A stretch of 64,000 nucleotides of DNA from CADBRN01 sp050944685 (GCA_050944685.1 JBMNRP010000002.1:1-64000), one strand, 5' to 3'; positions 33,412 through 43,267 are shown, counted from the first letter of the stretch. Program-made: numbers and translations. The notes: generated by a model not told the origin, from the letters alone.

Positions 33412-34050
33412 TCAGGACCGCGGCGCGTAAGGATTGTACTCTCTCTCGTCGCGGATCGTCGTCGCCATGTTGTGGCCCGGATAGACCGACACATCTTCCG
33501 GAAGGTCCGTGAGCAGACGACGGAGACTGTCCATCATCTGCGTCTGACTGGAAGTAGGAAAATCAACCCGTCCGCAGGACCCCGCAAACAGGGTATCCCC
33601 GGACAGCAGAATTTTTTCATCCGGGAAATAATAACAGCAGCCTCCGATCGTGTGACCGGGCGTATAGATCACCTGAATCCGGAATCCGGCCAGGCTCAGC
33701 TCCTCACCGTCTTTCAGATAGTGGTCCGCCCTCACACTGAGGGGAGCCCCGAAATATCCGGTGAGATTTTTTTCGGGATCCGCGAGAACCTCTTTCTCAT
33801 GCTCTTCGGCATACACATCACAGCCGAACTGACGGCGGACCGCCTCCAGCGCCATAATGTGGTCAAAATGACCATGCGTCAGAAGGATCGCAACGACCAC
33901 TCCCTGCATATCGGAAACCTTCCGGCAGATCGCGGAAGCGTATTCCCCGGGATCCACAAGAAGCATTTCCCTCGTCTTCGGATTCTGAATAAAATAGCAG
34001 TTGGTCATCATATCCCCGACAACCATACTCTGTACGATAATCTCTGCCAT
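33412..34050 (-). CDS. MBL-fold metallohydrolase, glyoxalase II-like
   Basis: 212 residues. The metallo-beta-lactamase zinc motif THGHFDHI (about 68-75) is followed by the further ligands His in TPGHTIGG and Asp in LSGDTLFAGSCGR, the layout of hydroxyacylglutathione-hydrolase-like (YcbL/GloB-II) proteins. The probable reaction is thioester hydrolysis; the physiological substrate is open. ATG at 34050 after GGAGGGAGA. It lies 50 bp after the relA/spoT gene, a conserved neighbourhood in Clostridia. Confidence 0.92.
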   Translation of the reverse strand: MAEIIVQSMVVGDMMTNCYFIQNPKTREMLLVDPGEYASAICRKVSDMQGVVVAILLTHGHFDHIMALEAVRRQFGCDVYAEEHEKEVLADPEKNLTGYFGAPLSVRADHYLKDGEELSLAGFRIQVIYTPGHTIGGCCYYFPDEKILLSGDTLFAGSCGRVDFPTSSQTQMMDSLRRLLTDLPEDVSVYPGHNMATTIRDEREYNPYAPRS

Positions 34051-34100
34051 TCTCCCTCCGGTTCTTACAAAGATCGCCCGCTGTCCGCGGGATATTCGGG

Positions 34101-36407
34101 TTATCCGACCGACCGCATGACTTCCGTCACATTCGGCACCTGACGCACCATGCGCATCAGATCCATGAGCTGGTCCCGGCTGGCCACGTCGAACATCAGC
34201 TCCATTGTGACCACCTCGTTCTTGCCGATCCGGACATTGAGACCGGTCAGATCAATATTCCGGTCGGTAAAAATCTTTGAGACATCGACCAGAAGTCCGG
34301 TCCGGTTTGTGGCATAGACCTTCAGCTCGACCGTATAGCTCTGCGTTCCGTCCTGATCCGGCGCCCACTCGGCGTCGATCAGACGTTCTCTCTCAGACTC
34401 GGGCAGGTTCATGATATTCACGCAGTCCGTCCGATGAATGGTAATGCCGCGTCCCCGGGTAACATAGCCGACGATCTCGTCGCCGGGAATGGGGCTGCAG
34501 CATTTGGAAAAGCGGACCGATACGTCGGTGATTCCATGGACGGTGATGCCTCCCTTATGGCGGCTGTTCTCGTCCACCGCTTCCCCGGAAGCGGACTTCG
34601 CATCCTCCAGGACCTTTTCATCCGTCAGAATGCGCTTCTGATCCTTCTCCCACTGGTCTCGCAGGCGGTTAATCACCTGACCCTCTTTAAGACCGCCGTG
34701 GCCGACCGCGGCGAGAACGGCGTCCCAGTCATTGAACCCGTATTTATGCATGACGCGGTCCATGTATTCCGGACGCAGATATTCCGAAATCGGAAGTCCG
34801 CGCTGCTTCGCATAGCTGTTCAGCAGCTCTTTTCCGCGCTGAATATTATCTTCTTTCTTCTCATCGCGGAACCAGCGGTTGATGCGGTTCTTCGCGACGG
34901 TGCTCTTCACGACCTTCAGCCAGTCGCGGCTGGGGCCTCTGGAGTTCTGTGAGGTAATAATCTCGACGCGGTCGCCGTTGTGAAGCGGCGTCTCGATCGG
35001 AACCAGCTTTCCGTTAATCCTGGCGCCGACCATCTTATTCCCGACCGCGGAGTGAACCGCATAGGCAAAGTCGATCGTGCACGAGCCGGCGGGAAGCGTC
35101 TTGATATCTCCCTGCGGCGTAAAACAGTAAACATTTTCGTTGAAGAGGTTCAGGTCGCTCTTCAGAAGACTCATGAACTCGTGGCTGTCCGAGGCGTCCT
35201 GCTGCCACTCGAGAATCTGACGCAGCCAGTTCAGCTTTTCCTCTTCTTCCGTCCCTACGGCTTCCCCGTTCGAGGCAGCCTTGTATTTCCAGTGAGCTGC
35301 GATACCGTATTCCGCGGTCCGGTGCATCTCGAACGTCCGGATCTGAATCTCGAAGGGACGTCCTTCCGGTCCGATCAGGGTCGTATGAAGAGACTGGTAC
35401 ATGTTTGCCTTCGGCATTGCGATGTAATCTTTAAAACGTCCGGGGATCGGCGTATACATCTCGTGAATGACACCGAGCGCCGCGTAGCAGTCCTTGACGG
35501 TCTCGACGATGATCCGAACCGCGAACAGATCGTAGATCTGATCCAGCGTCTTATTCTGATTCACCATCTTCTTGTAGATGCTGAAAAAGTGCTTCACCCT
35601 GCCGCTCACCTGAGCCTCGATACCCGCGTTTGCGATATGATGCTTCACCTCTTCGACGATCCGCGAGACAAATGCCTCCCTCTCGGACTTTTTCTCATTG
35701 ATCTGATAAACCAGATTATAGTAATCGTCCGGACGCAGATATTTCAGAGAAAGGTCATCCAGCTCGTTCTTGACCTTTGCCAGTCCGAGCCGCCCGGCGA
35801 TCGGAGAATAAATGTCGATCGTCTCGCGTGCCTTTTCCTTCTGTTTTTCCGGCTTCATGTACTTCAATGTACGCATATTGTGAAGACGGTCGGCAAGCTT
35901 GACCAGAATAACTCGGATATCCTGCGCCATCGCGAGGAACATCTTCCGCAGATTCTCCGCCTGCTCCTCGATTTTGTCCTCTTCATAGGACAGCTGGCCC
36001 AGCTTTGTGACTCCGTCCACAATCAGGGCGACACTCGGCCCGAACTCTGCCTCCACCTCATCCCTGGTCAGGATGGTATCCTCAATCACATCGTGCAGCA
36101 GGCCCGAGGCGATCGTCTCACGATCCAGCTCCAGGTCCGCCAGAATGATCGCCACACAGAGAGGATGAATAATATACGGTTCTCCCGATTTTCTCCTCTG
36201 ATTCTTGTGTGCCTCCGACGCCACCTTGTAAGCTTTCTCGATCAGAGACATGTCCGAAGAAGGATGGTATTTCCGGACCGAAGCCAGCAGCTCATCGTAC
36301 AGCTGCTCCGGGCTCGTGAAATCCTCCATCGTTCTGACGTTCGCATCCAGAGCAGCGACTTCTCTGTTCAGTTTTTCCTGCTCCGAGATGTTAACGTTCT
36401 CTTCCAT
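34101..36407 (-). CDS. relA: Bifunctional (p)ppGpp synthetase/hydrolase
   Basis: 768 residues, full Rel length. The HD hydrolase domain has HDVIEDT (about 100), so hydrolysis should work. The synthetase domain (about 240-360) has RFKDYIAMPKANMYQSLHTT. The TGS domain (about 400-460), zinc-finger/helical part and C-terminal ACT domain follow. It controls the stringent response by making and degrading (p)ppGpp on the ribosome. ATG at 36407, with AGGAGA almost touching it. apt is 29 bp upstream, so purine salvage and alarmone metabolism are co-transcribed. Confidence 0.96.
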   Translation of the reverse strand: MEENVNISEQEKLNREVAALDANVRTMEDFTSPEQLYDELLASVRKYHPSSDMSLIEKAYKVASEAHKNQRRKSGEPYIIHPLCVAIILADLELDRETIASGLLHDVIEDTILTRDEVEAEFGPSVALIVDGVTKLGQLSYEEDKIEEQAENLRKMFLAMAQDIRVILVKLADRLHNMRTLKYMKPEKQKEKARETIDIYSPIAGRLGLAKVKNELDDLSLKYLRPDDYYNLVYQINEKKSEREAFVSRIVEEVKHHIANAGIEAQVSGRVKHFFSIYKKMVNQNKTLDQIYDLFAVRIIVETVKDCYAALGVIHEMYTPIPGRFKDYIAMPKANMYQSLHTTLIGPEGRPFEIQIRTFEMHRTAEYGIAAHWKYKAASNGEAVGTEEEEKLNWLRQILEWQQDASDSHEFMSLLKSDLNLFNENVYCFTPQGDIKTLPAGSCTIDFAYAVHSAVGNKMVGARINGKLVPIETPLHNGDRVEIITSQNSRGPSRDWLKVVKSTVAKNRINRWFRDEKKEDNIQRGKELLNSYAKQRGLPISEYLRPEYMDRVMHKYGFNDWDAVLAAVGHGGLKEGQVINRLRDQWEKDQKRILTDEKVLEDAKSASGEAVDENSRHKGGITVHGITDVSVRFSKCCSPIPGDEIVGYVTRGRGITIHRTDCVNIMNLPESERERLIDAEWAPDQDGTQSYTVELKVYATNRTGLLVDVSKIFTDRNIDLTGLNVRIGKNEVVTMELMFDVASRDQLMDLMRMVRQVPNVTEVMRSVG

Positions 36408-36436
36408 TCTCCTACCTGCCGAATAATTCTGTGAAT

Positions 36437-36964
36437 TTATTTGCCGGGATAAATGATCGCCGCATCGACGTCATAATCCTTCAGCTTTTCTCTTCCCTTC
36501 AGTCCGGCGAGCTCCATGACGAAAATCATCTTTACAACCTTTCCGCCCAGCTGCTCGACCAGCTTCGCGGCCGCCTCAATGGTGCCGCCCGTAGCGATCA
36601 GGTCATCCACCAGAACAACCCGGTCGCCCGGTTTGATCGCATCCTTATGCATCTCGATCTCAGCGGTTCCGTACTCCAGATCGTATTTCTGAGAGACAGT
36701 CTCTCTCGGAAGCTTGCCCTTTTTCCGGATCGGTACAAAAGGCTTGTGCATATTATAGGCAACCGGAACGCCGAAGATAAAACCCCTCGACTCGGTGCCG
36801 GCAATTACGTCGAAATCCAGTCCCTCCAGCATTTTCTGCAGGGAATCGATCGACAGCTGCAGACCGTCCGCATCCTGAAGAATGCTTGTGATGTCTCTGA
36901 AAATAATACCTTTTTCCGGGAAATCCGGGATACTGGTTACATACTCTTCCAGTTCCTTTTTCAT
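36437..36964 (-). CDS. apt: Adenine phosphoribosyltransferase
   Basis: 175 residues, the family length. It makes AMP from adenine and PRPP. The PRPP-binding loop VVLVDDLIATGGTIEAA (about 120) and the N-terminal DFPEKGIIFRDIT are textbook Apt. ATG at 36964 after AGAGGAG. It lies between recJ and relA on the minus strand, the recJ-apt-relA order known from Firmicutes. Confidence 0.97.
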   Translation of the reverse strand: MKKELEEYVTSIPDFPEKGIIFRDITSILQDADGLQLSIDSLQKMLEGLDFDVIAGTESRGFIFGVPVAYNMHKPFVPIRKKGKLPRETVSQKYDLEYGTAEIEMHKDAIKPGDRVVLVDDLIATGGTIEAAAKLVEQLGGKVVKMIFVMELAGLKGREKLKDYDVDAAIIYPGK

Positions 36965-37075
36965 GACTGTTACTCCTCTGAATATCCGCTTGAAAAGTAT
37001 CGATAATAAAACACAGTAAGTATATCATTCCTGTTTCTGTTATTCAAGCTTGCGAAACGCCCGCAGACAGGCTTC

Positions 37076-38794
37076 TCAGCGGTATCCCGTGATCGTCACC
37101 TGGAGGTCGTTTCTTCCGTTCCAGGTGTCGATTCCGGGGTAATAAACCACCGAGATCGTATCCCTTGACGCAGTGTAGTCGAGAAAGGCATCCGCGTCCC
37201 CGAAGCAGACCGCCGGGACTGACCGGCCATTCGGATCGACCAGAACGCATTTCGCCACGTTCCTGGATTTCCCGTACACGCGGGTGTGCTTCACCCTGAG
37301 GCCGGATTGTGCGAACAGGGGTTTCGGATTTCCCTTTCCGAACGGTTTCAGCAGGTCAAACTCACGGATCAGCTTTTCGTCCGCGTAGGTGACCGGCATC
37401 GGAATGTCAATCCGGACCTTCTGGGTCAGATCGTCTTCTGTCAGCCCGCACCGTTCATTCAGGGCGCGGCGGAAAGGGGCTATGTTATCCTCGGTGAGCG
37501 AGAGACCGGCCGCCATCCTGTGCCCGCCGAACCGGGTCAGGTATTTCCCGCAGGAATTGATTTCCGAATACATGTCGTAGGCGTCGACGGATCTTCCGGA
37601 TCCCTTCACATGATCTCCCCGTCCGGTCAGAACGATGGAGGGCTTGTAAAAATACTCTCTCAGTCTTCCCGCGACGATTCCGGCGATCGACTCGTGGCAG
37701 TCCGGCAGATAAACCACGAGGACCCTGTCGTCGGAAAGCGGGGCGCGCGACGCCATCTCTTCCGCCTCTTCGGCCGCCTTCTCCGTCATTTCCTTCCGGC
37801 TTGCATTCAGCGCGATCAGATCCCCGGCGAGACGGGCGGCCTCCTCCTGCGTTTTGGCGCAGAGAAGGGCCAGTGCGCGGTTCGCGGTATCGAGCCGTCC
37901 GCTCGCATTCAGACACGGCCCCAGCACGAAACCTATGTGATAGGCGTCCAGTCCTCCCGGATCGATATGATTCTGGGCAATCAGCTCGCGCATTCCGCGG
38001 TTCCGGGTGTGGCGGAGCCGATTCAGGCCTTCCTTCACAAGAATCCGGTTCTCGTCGACCAGATCCATGACGTCGCCGACCGTCGCGAAAGCGACGTACT
38101 CGAGGAATGTCTCCTTTTCTTCATCTCCCACGCCGAACCGGTCGTACAGGGAACAGATGAGTTTCCAGGCGATCCCCGCTCCGCAAAGGCCCTTAAACGG
38201 GTATTCGTCTCCGGGCTGTTTCGGATCGATCACCGCCTCCGCATCGGGAATGCGGTATTTCTTCACCCCGTTTTCGTCCGTTTCAAACGGGACTTCATGA
38301 TGATCGGTCACAACACACCGCAGTCCGAGTTCTCCCGCGAGAGCAATCTCCCGGGACGCGGCAATTCCGTTGTCGCAGGTAACGATCACGCTTTTCCCAT
38401 CCTCCTTCGCCGCTCGGACCAGATTTGCGTTCAGCCCGTATCCGTCGCGGATCCGTTCCGGAATCCGGACGTCCACGTCTGCCCCGAGGCGCAAAAAGCC
38501 GTTCAGAAGGATGTACGAGGACATTACGCCGTCGATATCGTAGTCTCCGATCACCCGCACCGGCTCGCCGGACCGGATCGCCTCTTCCAGAAAGCCGCAG
38601 GCTTTTTCCATTCCCTTCATCTGCATCGGATCGTAGAGATCCGAAAGATCCCCGTAAAGGTACTTGCGGATTTCCTCTTCCCCCACGATATCCCGGTTGC
38701 GGATCAGTCTGGCCGTCACGGGACTGATGTGAAATTCTCTTCCGATGCGCTCAAAATCCGCCTTTTTCATCATAACGATCCATTTTTCTTCCAT
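37076..38794 (-). CDS. recJ: Single-stranded-DNA-specific 5'-3' exonuclease RecJ
   Basis: 572 residues. DHH phosphoesterase motifs: IGDYDIDGVMS (about 83-93), VTCDNGIA, VTDHHEVPF (about 162), and the DHHA1 domain with GGHRMAAGLSL, followed by an OB-fold C-terminus. It degrades single-stranded DNA in recombination and mismatch repair. The length is close to the short Firmicutes RecJ without the long C-terminal extension. ATG at 38794 after GGGAGAAG. Confidence 0.95.
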   Translation of the reverse strand: MEEKWIVMMKKADFERIGREFHISPVTARLIRNRDIVGEEEIRKYLYGDLSDLYDPMQMKGMEKACGFLEEAIRSGEPVRVIGDYDIDGVMSSYILLNGFLRLGADVDVRIPERIRDGYGLNANLVRAAKEDGKSVIVTCDNGIAASREIALAGELGLRCVVTDHHEVPFETDENGVKKYRIPDAEAVIDPKQPGDEYPFKGLCGAGIAWKLICSLYDRFGVGDEEKETFLEYVAFATVGDVMDLVDENRILVKEGLNRLRHTRNRGMRELIAQNHIDPGGLDAYHIGFVLGPCLNASGRLDTANRALALLCAKTQEEAARLAGDLIALNASRKEMTEKAAEEAEEMASRAPLSDDRVLVVYLPDCHESIAGIVAGRLREYFYKPSIVLTGRGDHVKGSGRSVDAYDMYSEINSCGKYLTRFGGHRMAAGLSLTEDNIAPFRRALNERCGLTEDDLTQKVRIDIPMPVTYADEKLIREFDLLKPFGKGNPKPLFAQSGLRVKHTRVYGKSRNVAKCVLVDPNGRSVPAVCFGDADAFLDYTASRDTISVVYYPGIDTWNGRNDLQVTITGYR

Positions 38795-38872
38795 GTCTTC
38801 TCCCGATTATGAAACAGCCGTTTCCGGCCGTCTCTTCACTTTTTATTCTCTGTGCCGGAAAGCGGGATAAAC

Positions 38873-38925
38873 AAAGGGCCGCCACCTTATGTACGACGTA
38901 GTACCAGGTTTGACAGCCCTTTATG
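38873..38925 (-). terminator. Long hairpin between secDF and recJ
   Basis: On the minus strand AAAGGGC pairs with GCCCTTT (outer arms 38919-38925 and 38873-38879). Inner arms AAACCT/AGGT and GGTAC/GTAC are also present, then GTTTATC. It lies 80 bases after the secDF stop. It is either the secDF terminator or a structured leader of recJ. Confidence 0.5.
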
Positions 38926-39006
38926 AATCTGTTCATTCACATGTCTTCAGGAAACGCCGGAAAAGTCCGGAAAACCATCCGCCTTCCCCGAAAATGTCAG
39001 AGAGCC

Positions 39007-41400
39007 TTACCGGCGGTTTCTTCCGCGTTTCGGCTTGATGCTCTGCAGTTCGCTGCGGTCTTTTTTCTGCTTCTTTTTCGAACCCTGTCCGGATCCGGAG
39101 TTCTTGTTCTTCTGAGAATCTCCGCTGCCGGACTTCGCTTCACTGCTGCCGGACTTTGCTCCATTCGGAGAACCGCCCGCGGCAGACGCTCCGCTTTCGG
39201 CCTCAACCGCCTTCGGCTTGCTTTCTCCCTTAACCTTTACCTCAAGCGTAACATCGCCCAGACCCTGCAGATGCTTTCTTCTCATCAGATACCACAGCGG
39301 GGACGCGATGAAAATGGAAGAATATGTTCCGGCGATAATACCGACGATGATCGGAAGGGAAAATTCCTTGATCGACGGAACACCCAGAACAAACAGCGTG
39401 AAAATCGTGATAAACGTCGTGACCGACGTGTTGATGCTTCGCGAGAAGGTATCGGTGATCGCCTGGTTGGTGATCTCCTCCAGAGTCCTTCCCCCCGGAG
39501 CCTTCAGTTCTTCACGAATCCGGTCGAATACGACAATCGTATCGTTGATCGAATAACCGAGAATCGTCAGCATAACCGCGACAAAGGTGCTGCCGACGGA
39601 GAACCTCGACCATATGTAGAACAGAAGCACCATCAGGATATCGTGCGCGAGCGCGATAATCGCCGATGTCGCAAAACGCCAGTCGCGGAATCTCGCCCAG
39701 ATATAAACCAGCATGCAGATGATGGCGATAATAACGGCGCGGACCGCGTTTGTTCTCATCTCTCCGCTGATCGTCGAGGAAATATTCTCCGCGACGATGG
39801 AATCCTTGTCGACTTTGCTGAAATTTTCCGCCAGGGCGTCATTCAGTTCCTGTCTCTCATCGACCGTCAGCTCTCTCGTCTTGATGATGACGCTGTTTGA
39901 GCTGGTAACCTTCTGGAACTGGATATTGGAATCTCCGGTCACCTCTGATACCACAGGCTCGACTTTCTCATCCAGATCGCTCAGGCTCATATCCTCACCG
40001 AAGTCGACCGTGGTCGCGGTACCTCCGATGAAATCAAGGCTGAAATTCAGCATAGAGCCCTTGCTGGAATTCTGATAAGCCAATCCCACCGGGATCATGA
40101 TGAGCAGAATGATCGAGATCGAGAAAAATACCACTTTCTTCTGCAGAAAATGGAACGGTGATTTTTTGACTTTCTCTCCATAAAACTTCTTGTCCTGAAT
40201 GCCCAGCCCATAGAACATGTAGCTGAACAGACGGGAAATGACAAGGGCCGTGAACATGGAGAGAATAACTCCCATCGCCAGAGTGATCGCAAATCCCTTG
40301 ATGGATCCGGTTCCGAGAGCACCCAGAACCGCGGCGGCAATCAGCGTGGTGACGTTTCCATCGAAAATCGCCGAAAACGCTTTGTGGAATCCTGCCTTGA
40401 TCGAGCCCCGGACGCTGTTGCCGAGGGCAATTTCCTCTTTCGTTCTGGTGTATATGATGACGTTCGCGTCAACGGCCATACCGATGGTAAGAAGAACACC
40501 GGCGATTCCGGGGAGCGTCAGGGTGACATCAAACGCGTTGATGCACAGGATATCCAGCATCGCGAAAATCAGAAGCGCCCAGCTGGAGGCGACACCTGAG
40601 ATGCGGAAAAGAATAATCATCAGAATCATGACGAGGATAATTCCGATGATGCCCGCGCGAAGGCTGGTGGTGAGAGCTTCCTCGCCGAGCTGTGCTCCGA
40701 CGACATTGGAATAAATTTCGTTCAGCTCCAGAGAAAGTGAACCGATACGGATGTTCGCCGCGAGGTTTTTCGCCTCTTCGATCGAGGACATTCCCGTGAT
40801 CTCGGCTTTGCCTCCGGTGATCGCCTCATTAACGGTCGGACTGCTGATCGTCTCTCCATCGTAGACAATGGAGATCTGTTTTCCGACATTGGCCTCGGTA
40901 GCCTCCGCGAATTTCTCTGTTCCATCGGAGGTCAGCGTCAGCTCAACGACGTACTTGCGCTCACCGGTCGTCTGGTCGGTCTGAGCAACGCCCTCCGCGC
41001 TGGCGACATCGGTTCCTTCCAGAACGGTATTGCCGTCGGAATCCTGAAATTCCAGGGATCCGGGCTTGCCCAGTTCTTCCAGAATCGAATTCGCGTCGCT
41101 CACGCCCGGAATCTCAACGCTGATCCGGTTCGTGCCCTGCTTATACACCTGGGCCTCGGTACTGTACTGGTCTACCCTCTGCTGAAGCTTGTAGACCGTA
41201 TCGTCCATATCCTCCGAGGACGGATTCTTTTCCGTTGCTTCATATGTGATGCTGACACCGCCTGACAGATCGAGACCCGTCCGGATATTCTTCATGCTCC
41301 CCGTCCCCGTCGGTCCCCATCCGAAGATAACGGTGTATCCGAGAAGCAGGGTCAGCACAATCATGATGATCAGTGTAATCACACTCTGCTTTTTCTTCAT
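39007..41400 (-). CDS. secDF: Fused protein-export membrane protein SecD-SecF
   Basis: 797 residues from the ATG at 41400 (AAGGA upstream). SecD half: first transmembrane helix (VITLIIMIVLTLLLGYTVI), large external P1 domain, then helices 2-6 with GMAVDANVIIYTR. SecF half (about 420-720): helix, short external domain with DFIGGT, and GYSINDTIVVFDRIRE. The C-terminal 70 residues are hydrophilic, Ser/Gly/Lys-rich and end in RGRNRR. It uses the proton gradient to pull exported proteins after SecA/SecYEG. Fusion of SecD and SecF is known in Bacillus and many Clostridia. Confidence 0.96.
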   Translation of the reverse strand: MKKKQSVITLIIMIVLTLLLGYTVIFGWGPTGTGSMKNIRTGLDLSGGVSITYEATEKNPSSEDMDDTVYKLQQRVDQYSTEAQVYKQGTNRISVEIPGVSDANSILEELGKPGSLEFQDSDGNTVLEGTDVASAEGVAQTDQTTGERKYVVELTLTSDGTEKFAEATEANVGKQISIVYDGETISSPTVNEAITGGKAEITGMSSIEEAKNLAANIRIGSLSLELNEIYSNVVGAQLGEEALTTSLRAGIIGIILVMILMIILFRISGVASSWALLIFAMLDILCINAFDVTLTLPGIAGVLLTIGMAVDANVIIYTRTKEEIALGNSVRGSIKAGFHKAFSAIFDGNVTTLIAAAVLGALGTGSIKGFAITLAMGVILSMFTALVISRLFSYMFYGLGIQDKKFYGEKVKKSPFHFLQKKVVFFSISIILLIMIPVGLAYQNSSKGSMLNFSLDFIGGTATTVDFGEDMSLSDLDEKVEPVVSEVTGDSNIQFQKVTSSNSVIIKTRELTVDERQELNDALAENFSKVDKDSIVAENISSTISGEMRTNAVRAVIIAIICMLVYIWARFRDWRFATSAIIALAHDILMVLLFYIWSRFSVGSTFVAVMLTILGYSINDTIVVFDRIREELKAPGGRTLEEITNQAITDTFSRSINTSVTTFITIFTLFVLGVPSIKEFSLPIIVGIIAGTYSSIFIASPLWYLMRRKHLQGLGDVTLEVKVKGESKPKAVEAESGASAAGGSPNGAKSGSSEAKSGSGDSQKNKNSGSGQGSKKKQKKDRSELQSIKPKRGRNRR

Positions 41401-41583
41401 GGCTGCTGTCCTTCCCCCTGAAAACATTTTTCAAGCTGTCTTCGCCGGAACAGGATATCCACTAATCCCTCTGTATCCGGCGCCGGAACATTTATCAATA
41501 AAATCCAATTTCTAATAATAACCGATTCGGGATAATTTCTCAACAGGAACTTTCCGCGAAGAGCTGATCCATGTTTCCGGTCC

Positions 41584-42936
41584 TCACGCGAGAGCGGCCT
41601 TGATCATCAGGGCGCACTCGACGCGTTTCTTTTGCATGGCGCAGCCAATCTGGTAAACGTCATTGATCCGGCCGGTGAAATTGTAGGAATTCGCCGCGCA
41701 TCCGCCGCTGCAGAAAAAACGGGCGAAGCATTTCGAGCACTCTTCCTTGCTGTATACATTCACCTTGCGAAATTCGGAGCAGATGTCCGGGCGCAGGATT
41801 CCGTCTTGCACATTGCCCAGGCAGAACCCGTCCACACCGACGAACTGGTGACAGGGATAAAGATCACCCCAAGGCGTCACCGCGAGGTACTCCGTCCCGG
41901 AGCCGCAGCCGGAAAGGCGCTTGTAGACGCACGGTCCTCCGGTGAGATCGATCATGAAATGGAAAAAATTGAAGCCTCTTCCCTCTTTTTCACGCCGGAT
42001 CATCTCGGCGGCCAGAATGTCGTACTGTTCCATAATGACCGGGAGATCCTCCTCCCGGATCGCGTAGTCCGCCTCCGGCGGAGCGACGACCGGCTCGATG
42101 GAGATCTGTTTAAATCCGAGGTCCGCCATGTGCAGAACATCGCTGGCGAAATCCAGATTATAGTGTGTAAACGTCCCGCGAACATAGTATTTATCCTGAT
42201 GACGGCTCTCCGCGAATTTCCGGAATTTCGGCACGATGCGGTCATAGCTTCCCTGGCCTCCGCGAAACGGGCGCATGCGGTCATGGACTTCCTTTCTCCC
42301 GTCGAGAGACATGACGACATTTCCCATCTCGCGGTTGCAGAATTCCATGATTTCATCGTTCAGGAGAATTCCGTTTGTGGTCAGCGTAAAGCGGAAATTC
42401 TTATCGTATTTTTTCTCGAGCGAGCGCCCGTATTCAACGATTCCCTTCACCGCTTCCCAGTTCAGGGTCGGCTCCCCGCCGAAGAAATCCACCTCCAGAT
42501 TGCGCCGGCTGCCGGAATTTTTCACCAGAAAATCCAGCGCCTGTTTCCCGGTCTCCAGGGACATCAGGGCCCTTCTCCCGTGATATTCGCCCTCCTCGGC
42601 GAAGCAGTAGCGGCAGGCCAGATTGCAGTCGTGGGCAATGTGCAGGCACAGCGCCTTCACCACCGTCGGACGCCCGGCGAAACGGTCAATCGCTTCCCGG
42701 TACTCATCTTCCGTGTATAGCATGCCCTGTTCCGTCAGCTCTCTGACCTCTCCGAGCGCTTCCTCTGTTTCTTCCCTGCCGTATTTTCCGGCGAGCTTCT
42801 CCTGGATCCGGCTCTCCGACGTCCCGCTGTTCTTTTCCTCCAGAACGTCATAGACGACGTCGTCGACCACATGAACCGAGCTGCTGTTTACATCCAGCAC
42901 CATGTTATATCCGTTGTTTTTGTAAAGATGTACCAA
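41584..42936 (-). CDS. scfB: SCIFF peptide maturase, radical SAM/SPASM thioether enzyme
   Basis: 450 residues. An N-terminal RiPP-recognition-like region (about 1-90) precedes the radical SAM core with CNLACRYCFAEEG (CxxxCxxC) and GGEPTL. The SPASM domain has CGSGTEYLAVTPWGDLYPC and CSKCFARFFCSGGCAANSY, whose Cys bind two auxiliary iron-sulfur clusters. It forms Cys-to-Thr-type thioether crosslinks in the SCIFF peptide encoded just upstream, as shown for family members such as Tte1186 and CteB. TTG start at 42936 with GGGAG nine bases before. A stable hairpin lies between the peptide gene and this gene. Confidence 0.95.
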   Translation of the reverse strand: MVHLYKNNGYNMVLDVNSSSVHVVDDVVYDVLEEKNSGTSESRIQEKLAGKYGREETEEALGEVRELTEQGMLYTEDEYREAIDRFAGRPTVVKALCLHIAHDCNLACRYCFAEEGEYHGRRALMSLETGKQALDFLVKNSGSRRNLEVDFFGGEPTLNWEAVKGIVEYGRSLEKKYDKNFRFTLTTNGILLNDEIMEFCNREMGNVVMSLDGRKEVHDRMRPFRGGQGSYDRIVPKFRKFAESRHQDKYYVRGTFTHYNLDFASDVLHMADLGFKQISIEPVVAPPEADYAIREEDLPVIMEQYDILAAEMIRREKEGRGFNFFHFMIDLTGGPCVYKRLSGCGSGTEYLAVTPWGDLYPCHQFVGVDGFCLGNVQDGILRPDICSEFRKVNVYSKEECSKCFARFFCSGGCAANSYNFTGRINDVYQIGCAMQKKRVECALMIKAALA

Positions 42937-42990
42937 CTGTCTTTTCTCCCATGATAAAAATGCGCAAGGAATAAAAATCCACGCACAATA

Positions 42991-43034
42991 AAGTGTTCCG
43001 GCACCTTCTGCTTACTTCCGGCACCGGAACACTT
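42991..43034 (-). terminator. Hairpin between SCIFF gene and maturase gene
   Basis: AAGTGTTCCGG (42991-43001) pairs with CCGGAACACTT (43024-43034); an inner repeat GGCACC/GGCACC allows alternative folds. Only TATTG follows on the minus strand, so it is more likely an attenuator or processing hairpin that sets a high peptide-to-enzyme ratio than a full terminator. Confidence 0.6.
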
Positions 43035-43060
43035 TTTTCCCCTATTGATTATCCGCCTGA

Positions 43061-43213
43061 TTACTTCTCCGCCTTTGCCTGCTCGCAGGTCTGGTTGCCG
43101 ACCGTGCAGGAAGTCTTGCACGCAGACTGGCAGGATGTCTGGCACTCGCCGCATCCGCCCTTCTTAACGGTGTTCTGCAGGTTTCTCGTATTTAACGTCT
43201 TTATATGTTTCAT
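43061..43213 (-). CDS. scfA: SCIFF family ranthipeptide precursor (six Cys in forty-five)
   Basis: 50-residue peptide. It begins MKHIKTLNTRNLQNTVKKGG and is followed by a Cys-rich core with six Cys at 21, 24, 28, 32, 36 and 43 (pattern CGECQTSCQSACKTSC, later TC), then CEQAKAEK. This is the universally conserved Clostridia SCIFF peptide, the substrate of the radical SAM maturase encoded downstream. Thioether links join Cys to residues on their C-terminal side. AGGAGG lies nine bases before the ATG at 43213. The biological role of SCIFF is still unsettled; a signalling role has been proposed. Confidence 0.96.
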   Translation of the reverse strand: MKHIKTLNTRNLQNTVKKGGCGECQTSCQSACKTSCTVGNQTCEQAKAEK

Positions 43214-43267
43214 TAAGGTAGTCCTCCTTTTCGCTGTCCTGATGCATTTACCAATACATGCACGGTT

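Noticed and set aside
34980..36434. 484-codon plus-strand open frame opposite relA
   Set aside because: Antisense shadow of a clear Rel protein; no family resemblance and no ribosome-binding site.
37286..38812. 508-codon plus-strand open frame opposite recJ
   Set aside because: Antisense shadow of recJ; composition rich in His, Arg and Gly, no motif.
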